A stretch of DNA of 64,000 nucleotides from CAVSIP01 sp963728075 (GCA_963728075.1 CAVSIP010000008.1:62001-126000); one strand, 5' to 3'; shown: positions 50,755-59,403, counted from the first letter of the stretch. The notes: a model not told the origin generated them from the sequence alone. Translations and numbers: made by a program.

Positions 50755-52740
50755 TTGTCGAGCCGACGGGTGTGGCAGCGGCCGGTTGTCGCGGTCGGCG
50801 CGACCGGAGGGTTGTTCGCGGGCGTGTTCGGGGCGCGGGCTGCTGAGCTGGTCGGCGGGGAGGCAGTAGACACGTTGCTGGCGCTGCCGGTCGCGGTGAT
50901 CGGGGTCGCCTTCGGACTCGGCGGCGGTGTCGTGGGCGGGGTGCTCGCCGCCCTGGTGTTCGCCGCCGGGGAGACCCTCGACTCCCATGATCCGGCAGCA
51001 GGCGAGATCGCGCTGCGCGCCGGGGCGTTCTCGCTTCTCGGGGCTTTCGTGGGCGGGGCGGCTGGCGTGTTGGCGCGGACCCGCGCTCGGTTCGCCGGCG
51101 CGTTCGACAGCGCTCCGAACGGGATGCTGCTGACCGATGCGTCCGGACGCATCGCCGTGGTCAACGACGCCGCGGCACGGTTGGTGGCGCGCCGGCGCTC
51201 CGACCTCGTCGGGCGGAGCATCGCAGAGCTGTTCCATCCCGACGACGCCCCTGTCGACGAGACGTCATGGACCGACCTCCTTCGCGGTGTGATCCGCGAG
51301 TACACCGTCGAGCGGCGGCTGCTGAGCGCCGACGGCGTGGTCGTGCCTGTCCTGATTTCCGCGGCACGGATGCCGGCGCCTGCAGAACGTCATCCGGTGG
51401 TCATCCACATCGTCGACGTGACCCACCAGCGGCGCTCTGAGGAGCGACTGGCCTACCTGGCCGACCATGACCCGTTGACAGGGTTGCTCAACCGTCGCCG
51501 CTTCGAGCAGGAGCTCACCGAGCACCTGGCGCGGGCAGCGCGGCACTCGGCGCGAGGGGCCGTGCTCCTGCTCGACCTCGACCACTTCAAGTACGTCAAC
51601 GACACACTCGGTCACGCCGCTGGTGACGTGGTGCTCAAGGCGGTCGGCGACGCGTTACGGAGCCGGATGCGTGCCGAGGACGTGCTGGCCCGGCTCGGGG
51701 GAGACGAGTTCGCCCTCCTGCTCGAGGACGCCTCGGACGAGGCCGCGGTACGCAGCGCTGAGGCACGGGTCGCCACGGCGCTGACCACGGTCAGCGTGCC
51801 CGTGACCCCCGGACGCGTTCCTCCCGATGCGCGCGTGCACGTCACGGCGAGCATCGGCGCGACCCTGGTCGAGCCCGGCGTGGCGGGGGATGCGCTGCTC
51901 GCCCAGGCCGACCTCGCCATGTACGAAGCGAAGGAGACCAGCCGCGGACGGCTCGTCATCCATCGTCCCCAGGGCGCCCATGCCAGGCAGTCACGAGCCC
52001 GGTTCACGTGGGGGGAACGCATACGCCGGGCGTTGCAGGACCATCAGTTCGTGCTGTACCTGCAGCCGATCATCCCGCTCCAGGCCGGACCCGACCTGCA
52101 CTACGAGGCGCTGCTGCGGCTCATCGGTGACGACCAGGTGTGGGAGCCCGCCACCTTCTTGAACCACGCCGAGCGCCTCGGACTGATGAACGACATCGAC
52201 CGCTACGTGGTCGACCACGCCGCCGAGCTGCTCGCCGCGCTGCCGGCCGACCAGCATCCGCGGCTGGAGGTCAACCTGTCCGCCGCGTCCCTCGCGGACC
52301 CCGACCTCGCGGACTGGGTCGACGACGCGCTGCGCCGCCACGCCATCGACCCTGCCCGCCTCATCTTCGAGATCACCGAGACGATGGCGATCGCGAACAT
52401 CGCCCTGGCAGACACCTCGATCCGCCGGCTGCGCGCCCAGGGCTGCGGCTTCGCGCTCGACGACTTCGGCGTCGGGCTGTCGTCGTTCTACTACCTGCGA
52501 GAGCTTCCGTTCGACATCCTCAAGATCGACGGCACGTTCATCCAGGACCTGCCGGCCAGCCGCACCAACCAGCTCATCGTCCGCGCCATGATCAACACCG
52601 CGCAGGGGCTCGGCCGAGCCACCATCGCCGAGTTCGTCGGCAACGCCGCGACCGTCCAGGCGCTACGCGACCTCGGCTGCGACTACGGCCAGGGCAACTA
52701 CCTCGGTCAACCCCAGCCCGTCGGCGAGCTGTTCCCCTGA
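50755..52740 (+). CDS. PAS-GGDEF-EAL protein with N-terminal membrane helices
   Basis: 661 aa from TTG 50755, chosen for GATGAGGA four bases upstream; GTG 50770 is the alternative. Three hydrophobic segments at ~6-30, 35-60 and 75-95, a PAS domain at ~103-225 (FDSAPNGMLLTDASGRIAVVN), GGDEF at ~235-395 with LARLGGDEFALL (315-319) and an RxxD site (RAED) before it, EAL at ~415-655 with EALLRL (E451) and LDDFGVGLSSFYYL, KIDGTFI. In the EAL part IAEFVGN replaces the usual xAEGVE, a change that may lower phosphodiesterase activity. No link to neighbours is evident. Confidence 0.92.
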   Translation: MSSRRVWQRPVVAVGATGGLFAGVFGARAAELVGGEAVDTLLALPVAVIGVAFGLGGGVVGGVLAALVFAAGETLDSHDPAAGEIALRAGAFSLLGAFVGGAAGVLARTRARFAGAFDSAPNGMLLTDASGRIAVVNDAAARLVARRRSDLVGRSIAELFHPDDAPVDETSWTDLLRGVIREYTVERRLLSADGVVVPVLISAARMPAPAERHPVVIHIVDVTHQRRSEERLAYLADHDPLTGLLNRRRFEQELTEHLARAARHSARGAVLLLDLDHFKYVNDTLGHAAGDVVLKAVGDALRSRMRAEDVLARLGGDEFALLLEDASDEAAVRSAEARVATALTTVSVPVTPGRVPPDARVHVTASIGATLVEPGVAGDALLAQADLAMYEAKETSRGRLVIHRPQGAHARQSRARFTWGERIRRALQDHQFVLYLQPIIPLQAGPDLHYEALLRLIGDDQVWEPATFLNHAERLGLMNDIDRYVVDHAAELLAALPADQHPRLEVNLSAASLADPDLADWVDDALRRHAIDPARLIFEITETMAIANIALADTSIRRLRAQGCGFALDDFGVGLSSFYYLRELPFDILKIDGTFIQDLPASRTNQLIVRAMINTAQGLGRATIAEFVGNAATVQALRDLGCDYGQGNYLGQPQPVGELFP

Positions 52741-52834
52741 CCGCCGACGGCGGGCGCAGGCCGTCCGCTACGCGCCCACGGACGAGCCGGTCGTGGCGCT
52801 GCCACATCATCGACCTTTCCGCCGCCTGCCCGGC

Positions 52835-54097
52835 TCAGCCCGCGGTGATGTCCGCGGCGATCGGCAGCCGCGACAGGCCCCGCAGCACGATGTTGTCCTT
52901 GTACGCAAGCCCGCCGTTGCCGACCTGCGGGTCGCGGAGCCGTCGCGCCAGGGCGGGCAGGACCACCTGCGCCTCCATCCGGGCGAGCGGCGCCCCCAGG
53001 CAGAAGTGGATGCCGCTGCTGAACGACAGGTGGCGCGAGGCGTCGCGGCGGGTGGGGTCGAACCGGGACGGGTCGCGGAACTGCCTGGGGTCGCGGTTGG
53101 CCGCCGCGAGCATGAGCACGAGGATGCCGCCGGCCGGGACGTGCCGGCCGGCGACCGTGGCGTCCTCGCCGGTGACGCGCATCGTCATCTGCACGGGCGG
53201 GTCGTGGCGCAGGACCTCCTCGACGTACGCCTCGGCGAACCCGGCGTCGAAGCCCAGCCGCTTCTGGTGCACCGGGTGGCGCAGCAGCGCGAGCATGCCG
53301 TTGCCGATGAGGCTGACCGTCGTCTCGTGGCCGGCGATGAGCAGCAGCATGCACGTCGACAGCAGCTCGTCGTCGGTGAGCCGGTCGCCCTCGTCACGGA
53401 CGGCCACCAGGGCGCTGAGCAGGTCGTCGCGGGGGTCGCGACGGCGTTGCTCGAACAGGGTCGTGAAGAAGACCCGGAACTCGTCGGCAGCCCGCTGCCG
53501 GTGCGCGGCCTCCTCGGGCTCCGGCACGCTCAGCGTCGCGTCGAGGCTGCGTGCCAGCACGTGCGACCACTCGGCGAAGGTGTCGCGCTCCTCGTGCGGG
53601 ACGCCGAGCATCTCGCTGATGACCGCGACCGGGAGCGGGTGCGCGACGTCGGACACGAGCTCGAGGGTGCCGCGCTCGGCGGCCTCGTCGAGCATCTGCT
53701 CGGTGAGGTCGGCCACCCACGGCCGCAGCGCCTCGACGGTTCGGCGGGTGAACGCCTTGCTTACCAGGCGGCGCAGCCGGGTGTGGTCCGGCGGGTCGAG
53801 GAACAGGAACGGCCTCGCCCGGTCGCGGTCGAGGTCGCGCTCGGCCAGCTGCGGGGCGACGACCTGCTGGTAGAGCGTCGCGTTCTCACGCTGGACGCTC
53901 GAGGTCTGCTCGGTGAGCATCGCGAAGCAGTCGTCGTACGTCGGCAGCACCGAGAACAGCCCGTCAGGGGAGACGACCGGCCCCTCGGCCAGCATCCGCT
54001 CGTACGCCGGGTAGGGGTCGGCGATGTCGTCGACCTGCAGCAGGTCGAGCACCGACGGGGCCAGGCCCTCCTGCGCCGGCTGCTCCGCCGCAGTCAC
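52835..54097 (-). CDS. Cytochrome P450
   Basis: 420 aa, complete. I-helix LLIAGHETTVSLIGNG with the acid-alcohol pair (ET) for oxygen activation, ExxR in AYVEEVLRHDPP, and heme loop HLSFSSGIHFCLGAPLARME with the thiolate cysteine. FLDPPDHTRLRRLVSKAFT is the C-helix region. Soluble class I type that needs ferredoxin and a reductase; the reductase at 25337 could serve. The ATG overlaps the stop of an alpha/beta hydrolase gene, so they share an operon. Confidence 0.94.
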   Translation of the reverse strand: MTAAEQPAQEGLAPSVLDLLQVDDIADPYPAYERMLAEGPVVSPDGLFSVLPTYDDCFAMLTEQTSSVQRENATLYQQVVAPQLAERDLDRDRARPFLFLDPPDHTRLRRLVSKAFTRRTVEALRPWVADLTEQMLDEAAERGTLELVSDVAHPLPVAVISEMLGVPHEERDTFAEWSHVLARSLDATLSVPEPEEAAHRQRAADEFRVFFTTLFEQRRRDPRDDLLSALVAVRDEGDRLTDDELLSTCMLLLIAGHETTVSLIGNGMLALLRHPVHQKRLGFDAGFAEAYVEEVLRHDPPVQMTMRVTGEDATVAGRHVPAGGILVLMLAAANRDPRQFRDPSRFDPTRRDASRHLSFSSGIHFCLGAPLARMEAQVVLPALARRLRDPQVGNGGLAYKDNIVLRGLSRLPIAADITAG

Positions 54098-55143
54098 GAC
54101 GCGACGCTGTCCTCGACGTCGGCCGGCGCGAAGGCACGGCGGGCGAGCCGGGCGATGCGCGTGGTCACGTCCTCGTGGCGCTCGAGGGGCAGCATGTGCC
54201 CGGCGCCGGGGTAGACGACCAGCTCGGCGTGCGGCAGCAGGGCCGCCATCTCGCGGCCGTGGTCCTCCGGGCAGAGCTTGTCGTTCGCGCCGACGAAGAT
54301 CGACACGGGCACGTCCCGCAGCACCGAGAGCGCCTGTCGGCGGTCGTGGTCCTCGAAGGTGTACCAGAAAGCCGCCGTCGTCTCGGCCGGCGTGGCTGCG
54401 GTCAGCTCGGTGGTGAACCGCACCTGGGCGGGGGAGGCCGCACCGCCGAAGAGCAGCCGTCGCGTGCCTGCGGGGGACGGCGGGCGTACGGCCTTGCCGG
54501 CGGCCTCCGCGGCGACCTGACGCTCCATGAGCCGCGGGACGAGCCGGCGGCCGACGGCGGCGACGGGGCGCGGCATGCCGAAGGTGTTCTCGCCGAGCCG
54601 GCCCGCGGACGTCGCGACCAGCGCCACGCCGACCACCTGGTCGCCGAACAGGTCCGGGCGCTGCTCCGCCAGCGCCATGATCGTCATGCCACCCATCGAG
54701 TGGCCGGCGAGGACGACCGGGCGGTCCCCGACCCGCTGGGCGATCACGGCGAGCAGGTCGCGGCCGAGCTGCGCGATGTTCGCCCGCTCACGGGGCGTCC
54801 GGTCCGAGCGGCCGTGCCCGCGCTGGTCGTAGGTGATGACGCGGACGCCGGGCAGGTGCTCGGCGAGGTCGCGCACCTGGTAGTGCCAGCACTGGGACGA
54901 CAGGGACCAGCCGTGCGCGAAGACGAGGGTGGTGTCCGCGTCGGCGGGGCCGAACTCCTCCACCGCGAGGGTGATGCCGTCCTCCGTCGTGACCGTCGAC
55001 CGCTCGCCGGCGAGCAGGCCGAACGGCTCCTCAGCAGCGGGGTCGGGCAGGTCGTCCCCGGTGCGACGCAGCGCGACGGCGCCCGCGCCGGCGGCGAGGG
55101 CGGCGGTGGCGAGGGCGGTACGGCGAAGGCGGGCAGGCGGCAT
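54094..55143 (-). CDS. Alpha/beta hydrolase, exported or membrane-anchored
   Basis: 349 aa. N-terminal hydrophobic stretch (RRTALATAALAAGAGAVAL) after basic residues suggests export or anchoring. HGWSLSSQCWHYQV oxyanion region, YDQRGHGRSDRTP, nucleophile LAGHSMGGMTIMAL, acid in FVGANDKLCPEDH, histidine in YPGAGHMLPLERHEDV. First gene of a two-gene operon with the P450; a conventional promoter lies at 55168-55197. It may release the P450 substrate from an ester. Confidence 0.9.
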   Translation of the reverse strand: MPPARLRRTALATAALAAGAGAVALRRTGDDLPDPAAEEPFGLLAGERSTVTTEDGITLAVEEFGPADADTTLVFAHGWSLSSQCWHYQVRDLAEHLPGVRVITYDQRGHGRSDRTPRERANIAQLGRDLLAVIAQRVGDRPVVLAGHSMGGMTIMALAEQRPDLFGDQVVGVALVATSAGRLGENTFGMPRPVAAVGRRLVPRLMERQVAAEAAGKAVRPPSPAGTRRLLFGGAASPAQVRFTTELTAATPAETTAAFWYTFEDHDRRQALSVLRDVPVSIFVGANDKLCPEDHGREMAALLPHAELVVYPGAGHMLPLERHEDVTTRIARLARRAFAPADVEDSVAS

Positions 55144-55167
55144 GAAGGGCTCCTCTCGACTGGCCCG

Positions 55168-55197
55168 ACGGTACGGAGCCTCCTGAACCGGAGTCAA
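55168..55197 (-). promoter_or_regulatory. Vegetative-type promoter TTGACT-N18-TACCGT
   Basis: On the minus strand, -35 at 55192-55197 and -10 at 55168-55173, upstream of the hydrolase-P450 operon, whose ATG at 55143 has GGAG nearby. One of the few leadered sigma-70-type promoters readable here. Confidence 0.55.
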
Positions 55198-55220
55198 CAA
55201 CGGTGGCGGGCGCGCCACGA

Positions 55221-55226
55221 TACCGT
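55221..55226 (+). promoter_or_regulatory. TACCGT -10 box, leaderless GroES-like gene
   Basis: Seven bases before GTG 55234. Confidence 0.45.
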
Positions 55227-55233
55227 CGTCGGC

Positions 55234-55563
55234 GTGACCGCCCCCTCCGAGAAGCTGCCCATCCGCATGCTGCACGACCGGGTGCTGGTCAGCATCGACG
55301 TGGAGTCCGGGGAGCGCCGGTCCTCGAGCGGCATCGTCATCCCGGCGACCGCGAACCGGGGCAAGCGGCTGGCGTGGGCGGCTGTCGTGGCGGTCGGCAC
55401 GAACGTCCGGCAGGTGCAGATCGGCGACCGGGTGCTGTTCGACCCGGAGGACCGCTCCGAGGTCGAGCTGCACGGTGACGAGTACGTCCTGCTGCGCGAG
55501 CGCGACATCCACGCGGTCGCCGCCGAGCGGATCGAGGGCGGGGCGACCGGCCTCTACCTGTGA
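55234..55563 (+). CDS. GroES-like co-chaperonin paralogue
   Basis: 109 aa. IRMLHDRVLVSIDVESGERRSSSGIVIP carries the GroES N-terminus, with SSGIVIP at the mobile loop that contacts GroEL, and VQIGDRVLFDP and DEYVLLRERDIHAV are the later strands. The loop is shorter and the roof (ATANRGKRLAWAA) differs from standard GroES. No groEL is adjacent, so this is probably a second, divergent copy; whether it still binds GroEL is unknown. Confidence 0.88.
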   Translation: MTAPSEKLPIRMLHDRVLVSIDVESGERRSSSGIVIPATANRGKRLAWAAVVAVGTNVRQVQIGDRVLFDPEDRSEVELHGDEYVLLRERDIHAVAAERIEGGATGLYL

Positions 55564-55570
55564 GGCCGGT

Positions 55571-56041
55571 TCAGGCCGACCGGCGCAGCGACTGCTGCAG
55601 CAGCGGCCAGCTCGCCGCGAACCCGGGGTGCAGCGGCAGCGTGCCCAGCTGGTCGGCCGGCACCCAGCGCGCGTCGGTGCTCTCGCCGCCGAACGGGGCG
55701 ACGTCGAGCAGCTGCTCCGACCAGCCGAGCACCGTGGTGTAGCTCCAGCCGCCGTGGTCGTCGACGAACCGGCCGGCCAGGCGCACGGCGGACAGGTCGA
55801 CGGTGACCTCCTCGCCCACCTCACGGACCGCGGCCTGCTCGGGTGACTCGTTGCGGCCACGAGCCCCGCCGGGGACGCCCCACGTGTCGCCGTAGTGGCT
55901 CCACCAGGCACGGTGCTGCAGCAGCACGTGCAGGTCTCCGCTGTCGTCGGTGTGGCACAGCAGCAGGCCGGCAGCACCGTGGCGGCCCCAGTGCCGGTGC
56001 GCGCGCGAGCAGCGCGCCCACCCGTCACCGTCGCCCAGCAT
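55571..56041 (-). CDS. NUDIX hydrolase
   Basis: 156 aa. The Nudix box is GGARGRNESPEQAAVREVGEEV, matching GX5EX7REUXEE. HWGRHGAAGLLLCHTDDS and WWSHYGDTWGVPGG precede it; AGRFVDDHGGWSYTTVLGWSE and ARWVPADQLGTLPLHPGF follow. Hydrolyses a nucleoside diphosphate derivative; MutT-like or ADP-ribose type cannot be decided. Convergent with the GroES-like gene. Confidence 0.92.
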   Translation of the reverse strand: MLGDGDGWARCSRAHRHWGRHGAAGLLLCHTDDSGDLHVLLQHRAWWSHYGDTWGVPGGARGRNESPEQAAVREVGEEVTVDLSAVRLAGRFVDDHGGWSYTTVLGWSEQLLDVAPFGGESTDARWVPADQLGTLPLHPGFAASWPLLQQSLRRSA

Positions 56042-56110
56042 GTCGTCCAGTCTCCCAGGTCCGGCCGTCCGGGCAAGGCCACTGGGGCTCGGGCCGGCCG
56101 GCCGAGAGCG

Positions 56111-57313
56111 TCAGTTCAGGTAGGTGCGCAGCGGCTCGGCGGTGCCCGCCTTGCGCAGGGCCTTGACCGTGTCCCGCTCGATCTGGCGGACCCGCTCGCG
56201 GGTGAGGCCCAGCAGGTCGCCGACCTCCGCGAGGGTCCGAGCGCGACCGTCGGCGAGCCCGTACCGCAGCGACATCACCGCGGCCGAGCGCTCCGGCAGC
56301 GTGGCGAGCACGTCACCAAGCCGCTCCTGCAGGTCGCGGAACTCCACCGCGGTGCTCGCGTGGAACGTCTCGGTGTCCTCGATCAGGTCGCCCAGGCTGG
56401 TGTCGCCCGTGTCGCCGACCGGTGACTCGAGGCTCACGGTGTCCTGGCCGTAGCCCAGGACCTCCTCGACCTTCTCCGGGGTGGAGTCCAGCGCCTCGGC
56501 CAGCTCCTCCATGGTCGGCTGACGGCCGAGCTGCTGGTCGAGCAGCCGGCGCATGCGCACGGCCTTGTTGATCTGCTCGACCATGTGCACCGGGACGCGG
56601 ATGGTGCGGCTCTGGTCGGCGATCGCCCGCTGCAGCGCCTGGCGGATCCACCAGGTCGCGTACGTCGAGAACTTGTAGCCCTTGGCGTAGTCGAACTTCT
56701 CCACCGCGCGGACCAGACCGATGTTGCCCTCCTGCACGAGGTCGAGCAGCGACAGGCCCTTGCCCTGGTAGCGCTTGGCCAGCGACACCACCAGGCGCAG
56801 GTTCGCCTCGAGCAGGTGCTGCTTGGCGCGGTAGCCGTCGGCGGACAGCGCCACGAGCTCCTTGCGGTACTTCTCCTTGTGCGCCCGCATCTCGCCCGCC
56901 GCGGCGCGGCGCAGCAGCTCCTCGGCGTAGAGGCCGGCCTCGATCCGCTTGGAGAGCTCGACCTCCTCCTCGGCGTTGAGCAGCGCGACCTTGCCGATGT
57001 CGGTGAGGTAGAGCCGCACCAGGTCGGTGGTCGGCGCCTCCTCGTCCAGCGAGACGAGGGGGGTGTCGTCCTCGTCCTCGTCGGTGTCCTCCTCGGCGTC
57101 GACGCCGGGGCTGACCCCGGCGTCGGCGAGCCGGCGCAGGACGGTACGCGCGACGGAGGGCGGCAGCGCGGCCTCCTCGAGCGTGTGGCGCAGCTGCTCG
57201 AGCGTGAGCTGACCCTCGTCGCGGTGACGCGCGAGCAGCTCGTCGACGACGGTGTCGACCGTCTCGACGCTCTCGTCAGGCGCGGCGGCGCGGGCCAGGG
57301 CAGGGGACGTCAT
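56111..57313 (-). CDS. RNA polymerase sigma-70 factor, group 1/2 (SigA/SigB-like)
   Basis: 400 aa from ATG 57313. A short region-1.1-like part (DELLARHRDEGQLTLEQLRHTL) and an acidic stretch (EEDTDEDEDD) precede region 1.2 (DLVRLYLTDIGKVALLNAEEE). Region 2 has EKFDYAKGYKFSTYATWWIRQ with the -10 recognition residues, region 3 starts at VPVHMVEQINK, region 4.2 is RTLAEVGDLLGLTRERVRQIE. All DNA-contact residues of a housekeeping sigma are present. Length is shorter than most HrdB proteins, and an ECF-type promoter lies upstream, so a SigB-like role in stress is possible. Which one it is cannot be settled from this window. Confidence 0.93.
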   Translation of the reverse strand: MTSPALARAAAPDESVETVDTVVDELLARHRDEGQLTLEQLRHTLEEAALPPSVARTVLRRLADAGVSPGVDAEEDTDEDEDDTPLVSLDEEAPTTDLVRLYLTDIGKVALLNAEEEVELSKRIEAGLYAEELLRRAAAGEMRAHKEKYRKELVALSADGYRAKQHLLEANLRLVVSLAKRYQGKGLSLLDLVQEGNIGLVRAVEKFDYAKGYKFSTYATWWIRQALQRAIADQSRTIRVPVHMVEQINKAVRMRRLLDQQLGRQPTMEELAEALDSTPEKVEEVLGYGQDTVSLESPVGDTGDTSLGDLIEDTETFHASTAVEFRDLQERLGDVLATLPERSAAVMSLRYGLADGRARTLAEVGDLLGLTRERVRQIERDTVKALRKAGTAEPLRTYLN

Positions 57314-57386
57314 GGTGCAACCTCGACAGGCGAGTGGGTGGATGCTTGCTGGGTCGGCGCCGACCTCCCGGCGCTCACACTGGTCC

Positions 57387-57415
57387 TCAACGCGTGGTAC
57401 CGGCACGATGTTCCC
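57387..57415 (-). promoter_or_regulatory. ECF-type promoter GGGAAC-N17-CGTTGA upstream of the sigma gene
   Basis: On the minus strand the -35 GGGAAC is at 57410-57415 and CGTTGA at 57387-57392. This is the classical pattern recognised by actinobacterial stress sigma factors (SigE/SigH/SigR group: GGAAY-N16-19-CGTT). It would give a leader of about 70 nt before ATG 57313. Confidence 0.65.
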
Positions 57416-57429
57416 GCCGGGCCGCGACG

Positions 57430-57435
57430 TACGGT
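57430..57435 (+). promoter_or_regulatory. TACGGT -10 box, leaderless DsbA-like gene
   Basis: Seven bases before ATG 57443; it lies 15 bp from the divergent ECF promoter of the sigma gene. Confidence 0.5.
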
Positions 57436-57442
57436 GGGCGTC

Positions 57443-58075
57443 ATGCCGGCGCCAACCGTCGTCACCGCGTTCTCGGACTTCTTGTGTCCATGGTGCTACA
57501 TCGGTGCCGTCCGCCTGCAGCGGGCCGCCGCCAAACGCCCCGGCGAGGTCGAGGTGCGGTGGAAGAGCTTCCTGCTGCGCACCGAGCCGCGCGACACCGA
57601 GCCCGAGCGGTTCCGCGCCTACGCCCGCTCCTGGGCGCGCCCGGCGGCGCTCGAACCCGGGCTGCAGTTCCGGATGTGGGACGGCGACAGCACACCGCCG
57701 ACGCACAGCCTGCCGCCGAACGCCGCGGCGAAGCTGGCGACGCGGCACTGGCCGGAGCTCGCGGACGGCTACCGGATGGCGCTGTTTCGCGCGTACTTCG
57801 CCGACAACCGCACGATCTCCGACCGGGCCGTCCTCGCCGAGGTCGCCGGCGAGGCCGGCCTGCCGGCGGGGGAGTTCACCGAGCGGCTCCAGGCGGAGTG
57901 GGCCACGGCCGTCGACGAGGTCTTCGACGACTTCTCCGACGCGCTCGAGGCGGGAGTGACCGCCGTTCCCGCCGTGCTCGCCGGCGGTGACGTGCTGCGC
58001 GGCGCATCCAACGACGCGAGCTACGACGAGCTGCTCGAGCGGGCCCTCGCGGCCGTCGGCAGCCAGGGAGGCTGA
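57443..58075 (+). CDS. DsbA-family oxidoreductase (FrnE-like)
   Basis: 210 aa. FSDFLCPWCYIGAVRLQRAA gives the CPWC active site in a thioredoxin fold with helical insert (~40-150). The end TAVPAVLAGGDVLRGASNDASYDELLERAL has the cis-proline (AVPAV) and family signature. No signal peptide, so it acts in the cytoplasm, as in other FrnE proteins linked to oxidative stress. The neighbour sigma gene with stress-type promoter fits this. Confidence 0.92.
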   Translation: MPAPTVVTAFSDFLCPWCYIGAVRLQRAAAKRPGEVEVRWKSFLLRTEPRDTEPERFRAYARSWARPAALEPGLQFRMWDGDSTPPTHSLPPNAAAKLATRHWPELADGYRMALFRAYFADNRTISDRAVLAEVAGEAGLPAGEFTERLQAEWATAVDEVFDDFSDALEAGVTAVPAVLAGGDVLRGASNDASYDELLERALAAVGSQGG

Positions 58076-58084
58076 GGAGGCGCC

Positions 58085-59056
58085 GTGCGCTACGTGCCCA
58101 CCGTGACCGGCGGCCGGCTGTCCAAGATCGGTCTGGGGACCTGGCAGTTCGGCTCACGGGAGTGGGGCTACGGGCCCGAGTACGCCCGCGAGGAGGCGGG
58201 CCGGCTGGTCCGCCGCGCGCTCGAGCTGGGGGTCAACCTCGTCGACACGGCCGAGGTGTACGGGTTCGGCGCCAGCGAGCGGATCGTCGGCGCGGCGCTG
58301 GAGGGGGTGCGCGACGACGCGTACGTCGCGACCAAGCTGTTCCCGGTCGCCCCGTTCGCGCCGGTCGTCGAGCAGCGTGCGGTGGCGTCCGCCGCGCGGC
58401 TGGGCGTCCACCGGCTGGACCTCTACCAGGTGCACCAGCCCAACCCGTTCGTCCCCGACCGGGTGATCATGCGCGGGATGCGGGTGCTGCAGGACGTCGG
58501 GCTGGTCGGCGACGTCGGCGTCAGCAACTACTCGCTGAGCCGCTGGCGGGCCGCGGAGGCGGCCCTCGGGCGACCGGTGCTGTCCAACCAGGTGCAGTTC
58601 AGCCTGGTCGCACGGGACCCGATGCGCGACCTGCTGCCGTACGCCGCCAGCGAGGACCGGATCGTCATCGCCTACAGCCCGCTGGCGCAGGGGCTGCTCT
58701 CCGGCAAGTACGACGCAGCGCATCCCCCCTCCGGGGCCGTGCGGCGGGGCAACCCGCTGTTCCTGCCGGAGAACCTGGAGCACGCGGCGCCGCTGCTGGA
58801 CACCCTGCGCGAGGTGGCGGCCCGCCACGATGCGACCCCCGCCCAGGTGGCGCTCGCGTGGGTGGTTCACCCGCCCCGGGTCGTGGCCATCCCCGGAGCG
58901 TCGAGCGTCGAGCAGCTCGAGCACAACGTCGCCGCGGCCGACATCGAGCTCGCCGACGACGAGTACGCCGCGCTGTCCGCTGCTGCTGCGCGGTTCCGCC
59001 CGGCCCGGGGTGTCGCGGCGGCGGCCCGGCTGCTGCGACATCGGTTCGGCCGATGA
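58085..59056 (+). CDS. Aldo/keto reductase
   Basis: 323 aa, GTG start with GAGGAGG upstream. TIM barrel with the catalytic tetrad: D and Y in LVDTAEVYGFGASE, K in AYVATKLFPV, H in LYQVHQPNPF. The NADPH region is VAIPGASSVEQLEHN. GVSNYSLSRW and YSPLAQGLLSGKY are characteristic. It reduces aldehydes or ketones of unknown identity. It is 9 bp after the DsbA-like gene and overlaps the zincin by 4 bp. Confidence 0.93.
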   Translation: MRYVPTVTGGRLSKIGLGTWQFGSREWGYGPEYAREEAGRLVRRALELGVNLVDTAEVYGFGASERIVGAALEGVRDDAYVATKLFPVAPFAPVVEQRAVASAARLGVHRLDLYQVHQPNPFVPDRVIMRGMRVLQDVGLVGDVGVSNYSLSRWRAAEAALGRPVLSNQVQFSLVARDPMRDLLPYAASEDRIVIAYSPLAQGLLSGKYDAAHPPSGAVRRGNPLFLPENLEHAAPLLDTLREVAARHDATPAQVALAWVVHPPRVVAIPGASSVEQLEHNVAAADIELADDEYAALSAAAARFRPARGVAAAARLLRHRFGR

Positions 59057-59403
59057 GCGTCGAGGTCGACCCGCAGCGCTTCGAGGAGCTGGTCGGGGAG
59101 GCGCTGGACAGCATCCCGCCGGAGCTGGCGCGGCTGATGAACAACGTCGCCGTGTTCGTGGAGGAGCAGTCGCCGGAGGGCCAGGACCTCTTCGGCCTCT
59201 ACGAGGGCGTGCCGCTCACCGAGCGGGACGGCGGGTACGCCGGCGTGCTGCCGGACCGGATCACGATCTTCCGCGGTCCGCTGTGCGATGCGTGCGACAC
59301 CGAGGCGCAGGTCGTCGAGGAGGTCCGCACGACCGTCGTCCACGAGATCGCCCACCACTTCGGCATCGACGACGCCCGCCTCCAGGAGCTCGGCTGGGGG
59401 TGA
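59053..59403 (+). CDS. Minimal zincin metallopeptidase family protein
   Basis: 116 aa. The zinc motif is VVHEIAHHFGIDDARLQ: H97, E98 and H101, with D/E residues after it as possible third ligand. FEELVGEALDSIPPELARLMNNVAVFVEE is the conserved N-terminus. It is one of the smallest zincin-fold protein families, cytoplasmic, of unknown substrate. ATGA overlap with the aldo/keto reductase. Confidence 0.9.
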   Translation: MSVEVDPQRFEELVGEALDSIPPELARLMNNVAVFVEEQSPEGQDLFGLYEGVPLTERDGGYAGVLPDRITIFRGPLCDACDTEAQVVEEVRTTVVHEIAHHFGIDDARLQELGWG

